A stretch of DNA of 64,000 nucleotides from Zonotrichia leucophrys gambelii (GCF_028769735.1 NC_088172.1:57071075-57135074); one strand, 5' to 3'. Numbered from the stretch's first letter, positions 50,881 through 63,932 are shown. Numbers and translations are program-made. The notes: generated by a model not told the origin, from the sequence alone.

Positions 50881-51590
50881 TTACCCAGTAATATACCACG
50901 TTTAAAGAGAAAGTAGTGGGATAGGGCAGCGTTTCTCAAGATTTAATAGTGGTGGCTGTCAAAATCCAAGCTGAAGGGAGTCGTTTAGCTTTGTACAAGG
51001 GAAGCGCGGGCAGGTCCTGTGAAGGGAGCCCGGCGCACGCAAAGATCGGGAAGAGGCTCGGCGGTGGGAGACTAGAGGCCATGCGCTCGGGAGGGCACGG
51101 CCAACACAGCCGGGGAAGCTGCGGCAGCGCCGGGCTGCCCGGCGGCCCCGGGGCGCCGCTTCTCCGTCACCCTGACCGTGGGGCCGCGGCTGCGGAGCTC
51201 CGACCGCGGGGCCGGGAGAGCTCTCCGCTGCCGCCGCGGCGGAGGGCAGCCTCGGAGCAGCGGAGCTACTCGCTCTGGGTTTCAGCCGAGCTTCTATCAC
51301 CCCGCGTACGAAAGCCACGCAACAGACCGGACCGGGGGAGCGCCATCGGCAAACTGACGTGGCTCCAGCGCGGCACAAACTCCGGTGCGCGAGTCCCGGC
51401 GGCGGCACGGAGCTGCCCCGAGCACGGACTGCTCCTCAGCCCGGCCGCGCTCGGTGCGGCAGCTCCGCGGCCCCGGCGGCTCTGCCCCACGACGGGACGG
51501 TCCGGCTCCGGCCGAGGCTCTCCGCCGCCCCCGGCCCCCAGCCGCGTTTGCCCCGCGGCTTCCCCGAGCAGCAGCGCGGGGGAAACCTAC

Positions 51591-51828
51591 CTGCCGAACC
51601 GCCCAGGGCATCCTCGCTCTCCAGAACGCCTCTGTGCTTCGCCCCGCGGAGCTCCCCCTTGGATTTCCAAACGAGCTTTACCATCTTGATCATCTCGGGC
51701 AAGTCCCAGGCCAGGGTCCCCTGCTGATAACCGGGCAGGCTGCCCATGGGAAAGGGCATCGCCTCGTCCCCCGTCCTCCTCCGCCTGCCCGGCTCTGCCG
51801 CGGGGAAGAAGCGCTCCAGCACCGGCAT
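51591..51828 (-). CDS. PDE7B: PDE7B first coding exon (CpG-island isoform N-terminus)
   Basis: First coding exon of a cAMP phosphodiesterase 7B transcript. Reading the minus strand from the ATG at 51828 gives 79 codons plus one base, ending at a strong donor (GGCAG|GTAGGT; exon ends 51591, intron GT at 51590-51589). The peptide begins MPVLERFF. After a basic run (RRRR) it contains PFPMGSLPGYQQGTLAWDLP and MIKMVKLVWKSK, and ends SEDALGGSA plus G. The exon ends in phase 1; the exon at 9412 starts with the two bases that complete a Gly codon, giving ...GSA-G-DARVRGQTG. A Gly-Asp junction at this point is what known PDE7B proteins have. The ATG has A at -3 and is the first in-frame ATG seen upstream. 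N-terminal variants of PDE7B that differ in first exon are established for mammals. That this exon is such a variant is inferred from its phase, its CpG-island position and my memory of similar N-termini, not from an alignment. Confidence 0.8.
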
Positions 51829-52215
51829 CCTGGCCCGGGCCCCCCGCCGGGGAGCGGCAGCCACCCCCCGGCCCGAGCAGCCGCGATGGGCATCCAGAGC
51901 GGGGCGAGGGCGCCCGGCTGCCCGCCGCCCCTCGCCAGGGGCGCGCCCGGCCCCGCGGAAGGAAGGAGCGCGGGGCTCCGGCGGCCGCGCTCGGCTCCCG
52001 CCGCTGCGCGCCTCAGCCCGCCGCCAGGCGCCTGCAGCCGGGGCGAAGCGGATGCCGGGCAGGCGCGGGGCCGCCGCTCATGCCGGCGCGGCGCCGGGAC
52101 CCGGGGGCGGGGGCTCGGGCCGCTGCTGCGGGCGGCACTCGGGGCAGCGGGGCCGCGCCGGCACAGCCGCAGCTCGCACCCCGCTAAGCGCCGCGGCGGA
52201 AACACTTTGACTTTA
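51829..52215 (-). other. PDE7B: Probable PDE7B 5'UTR / proximal promoter
   Basis: Very GC-rich sequence directly upstream of the PDE7B start codon. It holds an upstream ATG at 51893 that is out of frame with the main ATG and opens a frame running past it without a stop until 51690, so it overlaps the main start. If the transcription start lies upstream of 51893, this would be an overlapping upstream ORF able to lower translation of this isoform. The 5' end given here is arbitrary and tied to the weak TATA-like motif; the true start is unknown. Confidence 0.45.
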
Positions 52216-53924
52216 TCCCTGCCGTGATGGCATGGGGGAGCCCCCACCGCCCCGCCTTCCTCCTCGCCCCGCTGGCTGCGGAGCCGGTGGGGGTTTTGGC
52301 CTTTTAGTCAAACCCCGCCGTCACCTCGGCTGCCCTTCGGCGGGAGGATGGGCGGTGATTCACGGGACGCTGCGAGGGCCGGGAGCGGAGCGCGAGTGCG
52401 CTGCCCCCGCCTGCCCCGCTCCCGGACTCCAGCCCCAGCCGGCACTCAGAGCGGCAGCGGAGGGGCCGGCGCTTGAGGGGTCACAGAGGAACGGGTTGCT
52501 GAAAGGACGGGTCTAGGGAAGGGTGTTGGGGTCTGCCCCGCGCCCGCAATCACTGCGGCTCTAAAGCCCCACCTGAACGGGTTCACTTCAGGACAGTGCC
52601 TGGTGGCAGCGGTCGCTCCCAGACTACGACGAGGAGGCAATTATTCATCGCTAATCTTTAAAAACAAGGCAAAGCCGCCCGGGGGAGTGCTCTGGCTCAT
52701 GCAGCAGCAGAGGCGGCGTGCTGGGGCTGCGCAGCTGTCAGCGAGGGCTTCCCCGGACTTGAGGGCTGCCTTCGGCCAGACCCTATAGCAGCACCCGGCC
52801 CTTCCCGGGGATCCCAGACCCGGAGGGGCCTTGGATTTTCACAACATTTATGTTGCCTTTATACAAGATACACCTTTTAGCCTGATCGTGGTACTGGTCT
52901 GTCCCTTAGTTTGCGGAGCGCGCAGCGGAGGGGTGGAGGCTGAGCTCTTGCACCAGCACTTAGCTTTCAGTAAAATTGCAGACTTATTTAATGGGGTTTT
53001 ACTGGGCAGTATAACTTCTCCTCGCATGCGTAGTTAATACGTTTGTCTTCTCTGGGTTGCATTCAATGTTCTGCCTTCTCTCCAGATGGAAAAATAAACC
53101 GTCAAACAAGCAGGATCTTCCTTCCCACAGGAAGAGAAGCCAAGAGAATGGACTGAAACTTAACACCCTTACATGTAGAAAACAGAGTGCACGCCTCTCC
53201 TCCTCATATTAACATCATGCCGTTTCCCCTGTTACAGGATCTCTGCCTTGAATATATTGATGTTCCAACCTCAAAGTGACAACTGTAATGGTTTGCTAAA
53301 GTTTTGATTGCAGACTGTAGTGCCATAGTATTGGCCCTCTACACTTGGTAGCTTTGCCTTGAAAATTATGAAGCAATTCCAAAGTAGTCTAGTAATGTTG
53401 TTGTTGTGCTGATATTTTCCAGTCTTTTGTATCAGGATATCCTGACTCTTGAACAAAGGAGTTAAGAACAAAGAAATAGATGATGGGCAGTACAGTAGCA
53501 CAAGCACTGACAACATTCATATAATCTGTGATTATAATTTTCTAGAAAGGCAAATTTTATTGGTTTTATTTTCATATGGCTCATTGTGATATTTTAGGTG
53601 GTTTATATTGGTGAGTCTCATGCAATTACTCTTTGAAGCACTCTTCCTATCAAAGAGGGATAAACTATGCAGCTGAAGCCCAGAAGACTTTGAAGACTCT
53701 TTGCCAACTGAGTAGTTTAAACCTTACACCCCAACTACTTAATTTTAGTTTTGTGCAACAAGGAGTTGCAGTAACTTTTTTCAGCTGTTGTTTTCCCTCT
53801 TTGTTTACCTCTGTGGTCCCCACTGAGGCAAAGAGCAGAAGTGCCAGAGCGCTCTGAAAGAAAGGCTATCCTTGTGCCATTTCCAGCCTCACTGAGCGCA
53901 AAAAGTGACCAAGAAATAACTGAA

Positions 53925-54013
53925 GTGCTGTGGTTTAGCTGCAGGGTGATGTACTGCCAAAGGTTGGACTCAATGGTCATGGATATCCTTCCGACCCATA
54001 ATGATTCTATGAT
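53925..54013 (+). mobile_element. CR1 LINE 3'-end fragment
   Basis: A short CR1 tail: gtggtttagctgcagggtga, a decayed linker, then ggttggactcaatggtcatg and ttccgacccataatgattctatgat. It is 5'-truncated and diverged but unambiguous at its 3' end. Confidence 0.9.
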
Positions 54014-55488
54014 AAAGGATACCAGACATTGTGGAAGGCAATGTATTCACAGATGTCCAGACTAATTTTTAGATGAATATCTGAATATTTAAGTGGTCAA
54101 CAGAACTTAGCCACCTGCCCTCTTGAGAGCAACAATAAAAATCTACTGATATTTCAAAATCTACACTACCTTCTTGTGTCCTTAAAACTCTGAAAGGTTT
54201 TGTATCATTTGTAGTTGGATCACTTGGGTAGGTACCTGTCTTATGCATCAGGATTAATTGTTGTATTTGTTTTCACTTACAGCTCTACAGGTGCAAAGGA
54301 GGCCAGTCAAAAAACAAACTGAAATACATCTGTTATTGTAGTATCAGTATTTCAAGAAGCTGTGTAATAAACCAAACAAAATGTATGTACTTTTTCTCTT
54401 GTAAAATTGCTATCAAATGAAAACAACTGTTTTAGATAGCCTGGAGTTTTTGGTTTTGTTTTTCTTTCTGATTTCTGGCCAGTTTAAGGATCAGCAGTTG
54501 TGAATGAAAAAAAAAATATATTCAAATTGTTGCTTAGCTTTTATGGATATGTCTGTAAATTAATTAACCTTATTCTTAATAAACTTATGCTTCACAGTTG
54601 TACTCCAATTCAGTGATTACTTATCTTGAATTTATCCAAGATTTTTCTGTAACTGACTTTTTTTGGGGGTCTTTTTCATTATAAGAATGCAGCCACATAA
54701 GAGTTGCTCACAGGAAAGCCTGGGAGATCTATATTTGAATATGAGGAGTTCTAGCACCAAAAATCACCTGTAGCATCACTGTCAGAGATTTCTAATTGAC
54801 AGAATGCTCAGATTTTGCAAGTTCTCTGTTTCTCTGACTTTAGCTGTGCTGTGGTGATTTACCCAACTTGAAGATGTGACCTCAACATCATGCATACGCC
54901 TACACAGCAATGTACCCAGCCATTTGTAACTGCATTTTAAACAGTCCTTCAGCAAGCTTGGATCACCTAAAAGTTCTCCTTTGCATTCACACTTCTAGCC
55001 ATATTTGAAGGAAATAGTACAGCAGAGATGGATTGCTTTATTTCTATCAACTGCATTTCTCTCTGACTCCGAGTTAAAGAAGCTTAAGTGATTACAAGAG
55101 AAATATAAATGCATTAGCTCTGTCCCTCATTCATTCTGAGAAGCAATGCCAAAAAAAGGCAAATGGAGTCATCTGAAAACATGACAAGGCAGTGCATATT
55201 TCCACAGGTAGACATGAGAACTGGAAAAGACTTGAGGAAAGGAATACTGTACTGGGAGAAAAGTGAAGAGAGTAAGCTGACAGATTAATCGCTGGTGTTT
55301 CATAGTTGGTGTCTCTTAAAAAAAGTTTTGCTTGTTTGCTTATTCACTCCAAAGTTATGTACTAGGAGCGACAGCAGCAGCAGCAGAATTGCATGCCAGA
55401 TGGTAGAGGAAGTGCCTCGTGTATCTTTCCAGTCTACTGAAGCCTGCAGGGTTCTTGTTAACCCACTGCTCTGGTTTTCATTGCAAAT

Positions 55489-55571
55489 CCCTTTCTTCCC
55501 CTTTTTTCTTTTCCTTCCTTCAAAGAAAAAGGAGGGAGGGGGGAAGAAAAAAAAAAAGTAGAAAAGAAAAG
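55489..55571. repeat. Pyrimidine run followed by purine run (imperfect inverted repeat)
   Basis: About 32 bases of C/T (ctttcttccccttttttc and onward) are followed at once by about 50 bases of A/G (ggagggaggggggaag and A runs). The two halves are partly complementary and could fold back as a hairpin; the G-rich part could also form a quadruplex. Confidence 0.75.
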
Positions 55572-58500
55572 CCATAGTTTAAACTGGCAATAGCACCATC
55601 CTTTTGGCTTTGAGCTACCCTGTCTTGTGCCAAATATACTGTCTCCAGCAGCTCTCCCACAACAAATCAGTCCAGACACACAAAAGCTGTAAAAAAAGAA
55701 TGGTGAAGAAAGATCCTTGATTCTCCTCTTCTAGCCCCCCACGGCCTTTTCCTTTTGCTTCCCTCCTCCAGCTCCATTCCCGAGCAGGGGTCTCCTCCTT
55801 GCCAGTACTGTGAGCGATACTGGGACCTCCAGGCTGCAGCTCTGCTGACAGCTTCCTTAGAGCACAGGCGCCTCTGCCTCTCTGCATTAACAGGCCATTG
55901 TAAAGCACAAGTTATATTCTATTATTCCTCCCACTTCCATCTGATAGCTGATGTTTTAAAAATTGGCTCATAAATTATTGGTGTGGCAGAGTCATTACTT
56001 TTGGAAATTTTGCCTATTCTTTCAGCTAACCCACACCACTGCATTGTATCAGAGCTTGCATTTCCAAAGAGATACCTAAAACGATTTTACATAGTCTGTT
56101 TTTACAGTATATTATTTAAAATGTTTTGAAAAATGCTCCCAATTTCTAAGTGATTCAGAAACATTAAGAAGTCCAAATGTAGAGACCAGTTTCAAAGACT
56201 ATAAAATACTTTTTTAGAAAGTGTAAAGCATGTCTTTATATGGCACTTCTTAGTGCAATCATCTTAAATCAGTAGTTGCGTATGAAAAGAATGCCTTTGT
56301 CTCTGTCCCAGGGATCATGGAGTCATGCAGAGACCATAGATGAGGCCATTGCCTAGGGTCAGAGCCAGGAGATGACACCATCACCAGAATCAAGTTTTAG
56401 GAGGTTTCAGGGTGAGTTCAGTGTAGAAGAGAAGATTGCAAGCACTGGGGCACAGTCCCTACAGAGAAAGTTAAAAAAATAGTGCTCATTTTCAGGGCAG
56501 CATAATCAGAGCAACAGAGAAAACAAGAATGCAAGTGAGTACCTTTTAAAAGTGACAAGGGAACAGAGTTCCTAAGAAAGTTGGAGAATATGACAGAAGA
56601 AACATAAGCAGGCGCAGTTATGCAGAATTTTTTCTAATAACCTCCTGGAAGGCTTCTTTCATCACCTTAAAAATCATAGTATAAATTTCTTATTTTTTGC
56701 CCCACATTTGTCTCATTCCAGATGTCTATTATTTTTAATGTCATTCTTACTAGTAAGAACAATTACTCTTATTTATGGCTATCATTGCAATTACTTCATT
56801 AAATATGAAAAATTTTATATTTATTTGAGGACAGTTGCTGTGTCCTTGCTCTGAAGTGGACATATCAAATTTTCTAAATTTTATTTCAGAACATTTTTCC
56901 CAACCCTGAAATTATTTTAGTATTTCACTAACTTTTCTTTGATGCATACTTAAGGTATGCAATAGATTATTTTTCCTGCTACCAACTCACTGTCAAGAGC
57001 AGTGAGCTGAATTGCTAAGAGAATGGCACAATTAATTAATTAATTAGTTCATATTGCCTGAACTTTGCACAGCATCATGCCTTGAGAGCCTCGCCTACTG
57101 GGAAATGTAGAAGACATGCAGTAGTGTTCTGTGGGTTCATAAACTGTTGGTTGTTTTCATCAGTTAATCAGATTCCTTGGAAAAAGGTTCTGGAAATGGA
57201 GGAATAAGGATTGCTTGAGTTCTGTAGGGCAAGGAGAAAATGACTTTTTCATTTTTAGTGCAAGTGAGAGAATAAATTTTTAGGATTAATGTTTTGTACT
57301 ACTAACTAAGCAAAAATGCTTGCAGTAGAGGAATAAACAGAAGTCCATAACTAATTGGAAACAGCGAGGTGGTGTAATGTTTCCTTTGCTTGCTCAGGAA
57401 AATTAAAAGTTCAGCATACTGAATGTGATGATTCAAATTTCCCATAGTAAACAGCAAAATTCTATGTGGCTTTAAAGGAAAGAGAAAATAACAGAGAATA
57501 GACTCATCTCATCTTAATAAACCATAATAAGAAAATAATAATGATAAACTGAAAGAGCATTGCCAGCAGGATATTTATTTGTGTTGCAAAATGTATCTGA
57601 TGGACTCTGTTAGTTTATTTCTTCCCTTAGTTCTTACACACAAACAAAATTTACCTGATCCAAGGCAAAGTTAAGGGATTTAAAAAAAACCCCATTGTCT
57701 GAGTTTACAGAGTGATCATTGTACCAGATGCTTAATGATGGACTAGGCTAATGGAGTGGGAGGTTAAGAACACTGCATCCGCTTGAAAATGTTGGTAGAA
57801 ATCAGGTAGGTGGAAAATAATAACCTGTTACTTGGGACAGTGGACATGCTAGTAGTCATCTTTATGAAACAACCCTATAAAAAGAATAACCTCTGCATCC
57901 CACAGGATTCCCTCTAGGGAATACATGAAAAAAAAAAGCTGAGTAGAAAAAGGAACTAAGCATGTGAGAGACACCTATCCCTTAAATACATAACTAATAG
58001 TAAGTAACTGTATGGTCTCAATGAATTCAAAGGGATTACTGCCATCTTTAAAACTAAGAACATGCATAGATATTTTCTCTGTTGGGACCTATGTATCTAA
58101 AAATTATTGCAGCAGTTTGAAAGATGAGAGATGTGCCACATTTGAAATGTTTCTTCTGTCTTTCTTCTCTTAGCTTAATGAGACGGCGTAGGTGGCCACA
58201 TGGCCTCTGGTGTCCTTGCCCCTTATGGTATTCAGAAAAGACTTGTGGCTATGATTTTGTCTTTTTCTGTCTTTTGAAATTATAAAAGTGAGTAGCTAAG
58301 AAATATGCATCAAGTGATATCTAGTTTAATTTTTTTGTCAAAGAAAGCTTAATACTGTAAGGATAAATGAAATGGAAATATAAGGATAAATACAGATGAA
58401 TAATAGTACTTGCTACCTCTTTTGTAAATCAGATATCACAAGATCTGATAACTTTGTTTTTCCTTTTCACTTTTAAAATGCAGATTAATATTTGACTAGG

Positions 58501-61401
58501 AAAAGAAGCACTATTTTAAATAAAATTAATGCATGTTTCTTAACTTTGTTAACTTGTTAGGTATTCAATGGCTACACATATTAATATTGCGGAGTATCTA
58601 CACCTCATTATTCTTCAGTCTTTATCTTTCTGACTTTAATAATTAATGGTGAATTTAGCTCTTTATATAATCCCATTTAGACTGTATAATGAGCACTAGG
58701 ATTGCATAGGTGCATACTTCTCCCAAATTTATTCCTCTTTGCAATGCAAGAGTTAAATAATAAACTGAATTGCATTTTGTCTGATGCCACTCTGGTTGCA
58801 GACTTATTATCTCTGACTAAAAAGCTTGGTACTTTGGTCATGTTGAATAGCTCGGCCACTAAGTATTTCAGATTAAATATCTATGATACTTGAGTACGTA
58901 CACTTCTGCTCAGGTTGTATCCACACTTTGTGTTTCTTTATGCTGCCTGCACATCAGCATTCCAATGACGTGCAGATCCCAAAGCTGACATTATTTGCCC
59001 TCTCACAGATGCCCTATGGCTTTCTTTCCCTCTTTGCATCTTGCATGACAGCAGTGGGTGCAGTTTGCCGTGGGGATGGACAGGAGATGCAGCTGGGAAG
59101 TCGTGGGAAAGCCCTAACAATGATGCACAAATATCCTAGTGATAAACTAAGCTCCCTCTGACCTAGTTTCTCATGACTGCAAAATCAGGCCATATTTACT
59201 GTAATCAAGCTCTTTGCATTTCTTACAAATGCATTTGTGTAAATGTAGCTTCACTGGGATGAGCAGCTTTGGAAATATGCTGCCACCCCTGTCCTGGCAT
59301 TTTTTACCATGCATTTAAAACCCACTGATAATCATGCAAACACATGTTGATTCTTTTCTTCACTACAGATTCTTCTTGAAATATATTCATACTGATGAAG
59401 CTGCGGAAGGAAAAAACTCTGAGTAGATAGCCTAGGAGGAAAAGCTCTTTCCACTAGATCTGCAGATGGAGGGAAGGCTTTCTGGAAAACCTGTTTCTCT
59501 CACGTGTGTTTGGTCAGGCTGCTCTCAGTAATGTAGTTCCAGCTGTACTGTGCTTTCCAAGATATCCTGACAATGTGTAAAGCCATAAATGTTTTCTAAG
59601 ATATCTGTTACATTTTTTTTCCAATCCAGGCAATGACACATCATTTTTCCAGGCTCTGCACAGCTTTTGTGATACCAATAATAATTTAGATACGCAGCAA
59701 TTGTGAGATTTAAAAATCACGAATCGTTAGTAAAAGAAGAAAGTATTCAGGTTATTTTGAAAAGATGGTCATGCAAATACTGTACTATATACAAATTTTT
59801 TCCCAGACCTTAGCCACATATCAAAATGTGAGCTTCGGTCATGGTATTGATATCCATAAATATCTCTTTCCATGAGTAACAGTGCAGTTACATAAGTTTT
59901 CAGGTGGGACTGCCAGTCAAAAGTTCTGTCTCCATTTCACCATCTGTGGTACTAGGAACTACATTTGCTTGTGCTTTTTTCCTGAGGTTTGCAATATTTT
60001 CAATCTATTTGTCTTAGGTTTGCAGTATTGTGTGCCAAATCAAGTAAAAGGCATCACTGGCTACTTAATGATACAATTTTAAGACTTTTGGGTTACACTC
60101 TTTAGCTTGCCGTCTGCTCCTCTAGAAACAGCAAAACCACTTTCAGCCACCTTGGGTTGAGATGAAACCTAAACCTAAGAGTCATTGCTCCCACAATCAG
60201 TGTCTGCCAGTTGCAACCTGAAGGTGCTTAATTCAGAACCAAGCTCAGATCCTTAGAATGACAGGTGCCATTTTCTGTGTATAAGCATGGGCTTGTCAAA
60301 CAGTCACCCTTTTATTGGAATCTGTGGAGTTCTGACCACACTCAGAGAAGCTCACTGAGGGAGATTGCTGTGGGTTTCCATCAGCCAAGGAAAGACAATT
60401 TTGATGCTCAAGGGAGCACAGAACTTCCAGGGACAATTTTGCTTCCCTGTTCTATATCCACTGTCCATACAGCTCTTGAGCGCTTTGAATAGTGAAGATG
60501 TTACGGAGTGTTTGTTACTGTGTCCCACAATCAGAGTTTAAAAAAACAATCCAAGCAATTGCCTAGTCTATCTTTTCACTTGTTTTTAATGGAATATTGT
60601 AAATACACCAAATAAGTAAAATGTTTTATGTTATTTTTATCAGGAACTTCTTATGCGCTTCAATGAAACCCATTACATAGTTGCTACTGGCTTTTTTTAA
60701 AGCATAATATCAATGTTCAAGTAATACCAGATGAAACTGATTTCAGCCACCACTAACTCTGGCTTTTCAGAAAGGGAAAGGAATCCTTCAGTATTTCCAA
60801 CTTCAGTTGGAACATTGGTGCAGGAAACAATTTAACAGGGCTAGTGCGCAAGGAAGTGATGTAACTTTTACCAAATTTTCTGTCTGTGTGGAAAAAAGAG
60901 TCAAGCATCAATTGGCTTACTATCCTGTTAAACCACTAGTTTCCTATCCCAATGCATTGAAAAATGAAGTGCATCTCCTTTACTGATATTTGCAGTCTAC
61001 ATCAACAGGTTTCTTATTGGTTAAATATCAGATTTCCAACTATGCCGTAACATGTCATTTTGGCCTGAACATAAACTTCCCTTTCCAGTCATATCAGAAA
61101 CAGAAGTGTGTGCTGATCTAGGACTGCCTTTTGGTTCATTAATGTATTATTTAAAAAATCCTGGTTCAGAATTCCTAAGACAATGGTAGTAATGTTAGCA
61201 GTAGCAAGTTGGAAAGCAGAATTTGTTTCACAAAAATGTCAGATTTTTTTTATTAGACATTAGAAGTTAAAACCAAATGTCCATCAAGCAGAATTTAAAT
61301 TTTTGCAGGAAATGACTTCTGAGAAAATATTTTTTTCTTTTGATGTAGTGCGTATTCTGTTGAGATAATCTCAAAAAATTGCAATATAATAAGAGATCCT
61401 A

Positions 61402-61447
61402 TAACCTGGTATTTGAATAACATTTAACCTGGTATTTGAATAGCATT
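61402..61447. repeat. 23-bp direct tandem duplication
   Basis: The unit taacctggtatttgaata plus acatt is repeated immediately with a single change (a to g in the last part). A partial further copy (tgaataaaca) follows. The near-identity suggests a recent duplication. Confidence 0.95.
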
Positions 61448-61867
61448 TGAATAAACATGTTAGAATATTAAAGCCTAAATAAATTAACAAAACAATAGTA
61501 AAGGAAGGTTGCCAGAAAAGGTCAGAATGTAATGCTAGTTGTTTTCTTAACAAAATGAGAAACAAGTAGCATCTTTTCCCCTACAGAAAAAATTGCTGGA
61601 AAAAAAGAAAAAAGGAAATACTGCCTTTTCTGAGGCAGTATGAATCCACTGGGGAAAAAAAAACCCAAAACAACCTGATAGCATCTCTGTAGCACTCAAA
61701 TATCTTTGAACCAGTAGGGGTAAAACCCCCACCTTTCTGGCTCTGTGGGTGATGTCCTTTCCTGCAGCTGGGATCAATGTACTGTGATAGAGGAATTGGC
61801 AGAAATTTTCCTGTTGAAGCAAGGTTAAACAATGAAGAGATATACAGGAGAAAATTCATGGTAAAAG

Positions 61868-62038
61868 AGAATCATAGAATAATTTGGAGTGGAAGGGAGC
61901 TCTAAAGGTCATCCAGTCCAAAGCTCCTGGAATGAGGGGACATCTTCAACTAGATCAGGTTGCTCAGAGGCCTCTCCAGGCCAGACTTGAATGGTTCCAG
62001 AGGTGGGGCATCCACCATCTCTCTGCTCATATGCACCT
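61868..62038 (-). mobile_element. CR1 LINE 3'-end fragment, reverse orientation
   Basis: The plus strand reads the reverse complement of a CR1 3' end: agaatcatagaataatttgg, then ggaagggagctctaaaggtc, atccagtcca, ggttgctcagaggcc, ttgaatggttccagaggtgg and ggcatccaccatctctctg. It is the only CR1 copy I recognise here on the minus strand. Confidence 0.93.
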
Positions 62039-63868
62039 GTAACTATAGACACCTTCAGTCACTGGTAGCTATTTAGTATTTAATTACTTGTATTTTATTT
62101 TAAAAAAACAACAGAAGAACCCCAGCATTTATTAAACAGGTGATAGTTTTCTAGATAAGATGAAAAATATTAAGCTCATAGTTTATATATTTAAACATTA
62201 AAGGTAAATAGTAGTTTCATTTAACATGTACATGAATTTTAGGTTATTTTTGTCATCTCACTGCAGCATAGAGTCAAATATAACTTTTCTAATAGCTTTT
62301 TTTTCTTTAATACTAAGTACCAATATATTTTAGTGTGTATGTGGGAGTACAAATCATTCAAATTAGATAATGTGGTAACAGATGTCTATGTTATTTGAGC
62401 CTTATTTTGCTAGATGTCATACAGACAGGTTGTAATTATCATTTAAAGGTCAGTGTAAGAAACAGGGAGGCTTTCACAACGCCAACTAGTTTACTTAGCC
62501 TTCTACTCTGAATTACTGCATCAGAGAGTCTGTGTCTTCCCTTTGACTCAAAGAGGAACCATGGAAAACAGCTAGACAATTTAACCAGCCAAGTTTTGTG
62601 TTGATATTGGGGTAAGCTAATTGTACTTAAATTATAGTAATGGACAATGGAGTAGCATTTGAGACAGACCAACTGTCCTAAATGGTAACATTTGCTGTTT
62701 AAACATTGTGTAGTAGAACTTGGCATACATCCAAGCAAACAAACTTTCCTTCTTTTTGTTTTGATGTTCAAAATGTTCCATTGCTTTAGAAATAAATAAA
62801 TATTGGAGTCATCTGTGTATCCCAGTTTTTGCTGAGATCAGAAGTAGGATAAGAATGGCGCAGAAGGCACTTCCAGGGAAGAGAATCTCATGAGAAAATT
62901 CTGATCTCAGGTTTTCTGCCTAAATTCCAAGATACTAAGATAAATGGAAACATTCAGTATTTGATATTTTAAAATAAAATGCACTCACCAAAGCTTTTGA
63001 GGCTTGCCTGTTATCTACTAAATGTATCAGCAGAATTGCTTGAGAAGTGTTGATTTTGTAAATTCAGTCTCTGAAGCTTGAGGAAACAGTAATAGCAATG
63101 GCTGTGTGAATATCTGTAAACTAACACAATAACCAAAACAGTTTTGTTTTCACCAGTTCTCATAATATATATTCTTATTTAAGGAGTTCCACTGTATTGG
63201 TGGCATTTCAATACTTCCCCTCTCCCACATACTGTCCTTATGGGAAAATAAAGGAAAATGAGCTGAGCTTTCCTAACAGTCTTCCATCTCTACAGATGTC
63301 ACCTGAAGAGTATTTTGAAAAGATCTGTCACCAATTACACACATTCTTGAAACTGCTTTTTCTTGAATATGCTTTTCAGAGCAGATACAAACTCAGCTCT
63401 CTGGTCTGTCACAATTCCTGTGACAACAACTACTAAGAAATCAGTTGTAATCACTTTGGCTATATCTAAGCTGCCTTGACTCTGGAGCTCCTCCTCCTTC
63501 TATGGCTGGCATGGAGGCAACTGAGATCTGGGATGAGATCTTCAGCCTATTTCTTGTTTTTCTTTTGCCTCCTGGTTTCTCTGTGAAAAAGTCCAGGGAT
63601 GTAAGTTGAAAAAGCACCATGCTGCACTGGATAATAGTGGTTGATAAGGAAACCAGAACTAAGCTCTTTCTAACATCTGCCACACTGTATACATGTAATT
63701 ATGGTCTTTGGGTAATATGGGAATAGTGTTAACTTTTTTCAAAGGAAGAAAGTAAGGTTAGGAATAATAAACCTCTAGTATACTACAATAACGGAGGCCT
63801 TACACCTCTTTCTAAACACACTTATTTTGAAGAATCTGTCTCAAACATAGTTGTTATACATATAGTTT

Positions 63869-63932
63869 AACAGTTGGACTTGATGATCTAAAATGTCTTC
63901 TCTAATCTAAATGATTCTGTGGTTCTGTGAAC
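63869..63932 (+). mobile_element. CR1 LINE 3'-tail remnant
   Basis: About 64 bases: cagttggacttgatgatcta, a decayed 'aggtctcttccaacc' stretch (aaatgtcttctctaatct), then aatgattctgtggttctgtg. Only the extreme CR1 3' end is preserved. Confidence 0.85.

Larger units (their letters stand above)
50990..52930. promoter_or_regulatory. PDE7B: CpG island, PDE7B promoter region
   Basis: GC content and CpG density jump from intron-like values to very high over about 1.9 kb, and fall back after about 52930. The island covers the first coding exon, its 5'UTR and the proximal end of intron 1. Seen directly are GC-box-like runs (for example ccccgcc near 52247) and a weak TATA-like gataaag (minus strand, about 52209-52215). 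I cannot place a transcription start; CpG-island promoters often have dispersed starts. Many overlapping long reading frames on both strands here are by-products of low stop-codon density in GC-rich DNA and are not annotated as genes. A divergent non-coding transcript on the plus strand is possible but nothing in the sequence shows it. Confidence 0.88.

Noticed and set aside
51266..52247. Many long overlapping open frames on both strands (up to 280 codons)
   Set aside because: They lie in a CpG island where stop codons are rare, overlap one another in several frames, and show only Arg/Pro/Gly/Ala-rich composition. Only the frame with the PDE7B-type N-terminus and donor is kept.
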